Positions 58,080-58,195 of a stretch of DNA of 58,195 nucleotides are shown piece by piece (positions within the stretch are counted from its first letter, which is position 1; every line of letters starts with the position of its first letter). The notes under the pieces are model-generated. The model had not been told where the DNA came from and did not search any database. It saw only the letters and a program-made list of their open reading frames with translations. The translations under genes and the position numbers were made by a program. This DNA comes from Gammaproteobacteria bacterium (GTDB taxonomy: Bacteria; Pseudomonadota; Gammaproteobacteria; Steroidobacterales; Woeseiaceae), in NCBI GenBank assembly GCA_029863125.1, contig JAOTWB010000011.1, positions 1 through 58,195 of the forward strand. The letters run 5' to 3'.

Positions 58080-58195
58080 CTAGTTTTCTGTGACCGTCAG
58101 TTCGACGTTGCCGATACCGGTATTGCCGGTTTCTGAATCGTAGGCGTATACCGCAATATCATAGACACCGGGGAGCCGTGTAGTGAACACGCCTG
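58080..58195 (-). CDS. C-terminus of an exported Ig-fold-like protein (5' part outside window)
   Basis: The minus strand reads TRLPGVYDIAVYAYDSETGN and then TGIGNVELTVTEN followed by TAG at 58082-58080. The alternating pattern is that of the last strands of an Ig-like or PKD-type domain. The start lies beyond the window end, so the product cannot be named. Confidence 0.5.
   Translation of the reverse strand, partial: GVFTTRLPGVYDIAVYAYDSETGNTGIGNVELTVTEN

Overview
The window reads as a GC-rich gammaproteobacterial chromosome segment. Support for this comes from a GlyGly-CTERM (rhombosortase-type) surface protein, gammaproteobacterial-style dsr gene order, many lipoproteins and Sec/Tat-exported enzymes, and small dispersed REP-like palindromes. 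The most likely host is an uncultured marine or sediment sulfur oxidiser, for example of the Woeseiales/Chromatiales type; that placement is inference. No rRNA, tRNA, IS element, CRISPR array or phage gene was recognised.

Left part (1-32.6 kb): a mosaic of short transcription units. In order these are a PKD surface protein, a PQQ-type sugar dehydrogenase, a radical SAM activase-like protein, a ubiquitin-like/Mut7-C RNase protein with a membrane partner, a Tat-exported Gfo/Idh oxidoreductase, an archease-rtcB RNA-repair pair, a YbdK-type ligase overlapping an M20 amidohydrolase, and then a run of exported enzymes (acetamidase/formamidase, SDR, alpha/beta hydrolase, LolA-like plus metallo-beta-lactamase lipoprotein, NmrA-like lipoprotein). 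These are followed by a membrane acyltransferase with a membrane-bound AraC regulator, YaiI, an M28 peptidase lipoprotein, an MFS transporter fused to two zinc ribbons, a truncated PKD gene, YccF, an exported arginase-like protein, and an RND efflux pair with an exported NAD(P)-binding protein.

Central island (32.8-53.4 kb): a compact sulfite/sulfur oxidation locus. On the minus strand dsrA-B-E-F-H-C-M-K-L-J-N encodes the reverse dissimilatory sulfite reductase pathway, with siroheme amidation by DsrN; dsrO and dsrP are absent from their usual place between dsrJ and dsrN. On the plus strand, starting from the same divergent promoter region, lies an apparent operon: TauD/TfdA-type dioxygenase, a 74-residue protein, siroheme synthase cysG, and a fusion of a cysteine-less carboxymuconolactone decarboxylase-like domain with a Rieske domain. 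Convergent to it, on the minus strand, aprB-aprA-qmoA-qmoB-qmoC encodes APS reductase and its quinone-interacting complex. Together these would oxidise DsrC-bound sulfur to sulfite (DsrAB), then sulfite to APS (AprAB), with electrons passing to quinone through Qmo and to other carriers through DsrMK and DsrL. No ATP sulfurylase gene is present here.

Right part (53.5-58.2 kb): an arsM-marR arsenic methylation operon with a clear tandem operator, a small zincin, a half-length YccF paralogue produced by internal deletion, a GFA-type zinc protein, a HExxH protein, an exported pentapeptide-repeat protein and the 3' end of another gene. The most notable observations are the missing dsrOP, the accessory operon inside the sulfur island, a GTATTTCC motif shared by the dsr and apr upstream regions, the MFS-zinc ribbon fusion, the halved YccF and the cysteine-rich MarR beside arsM.
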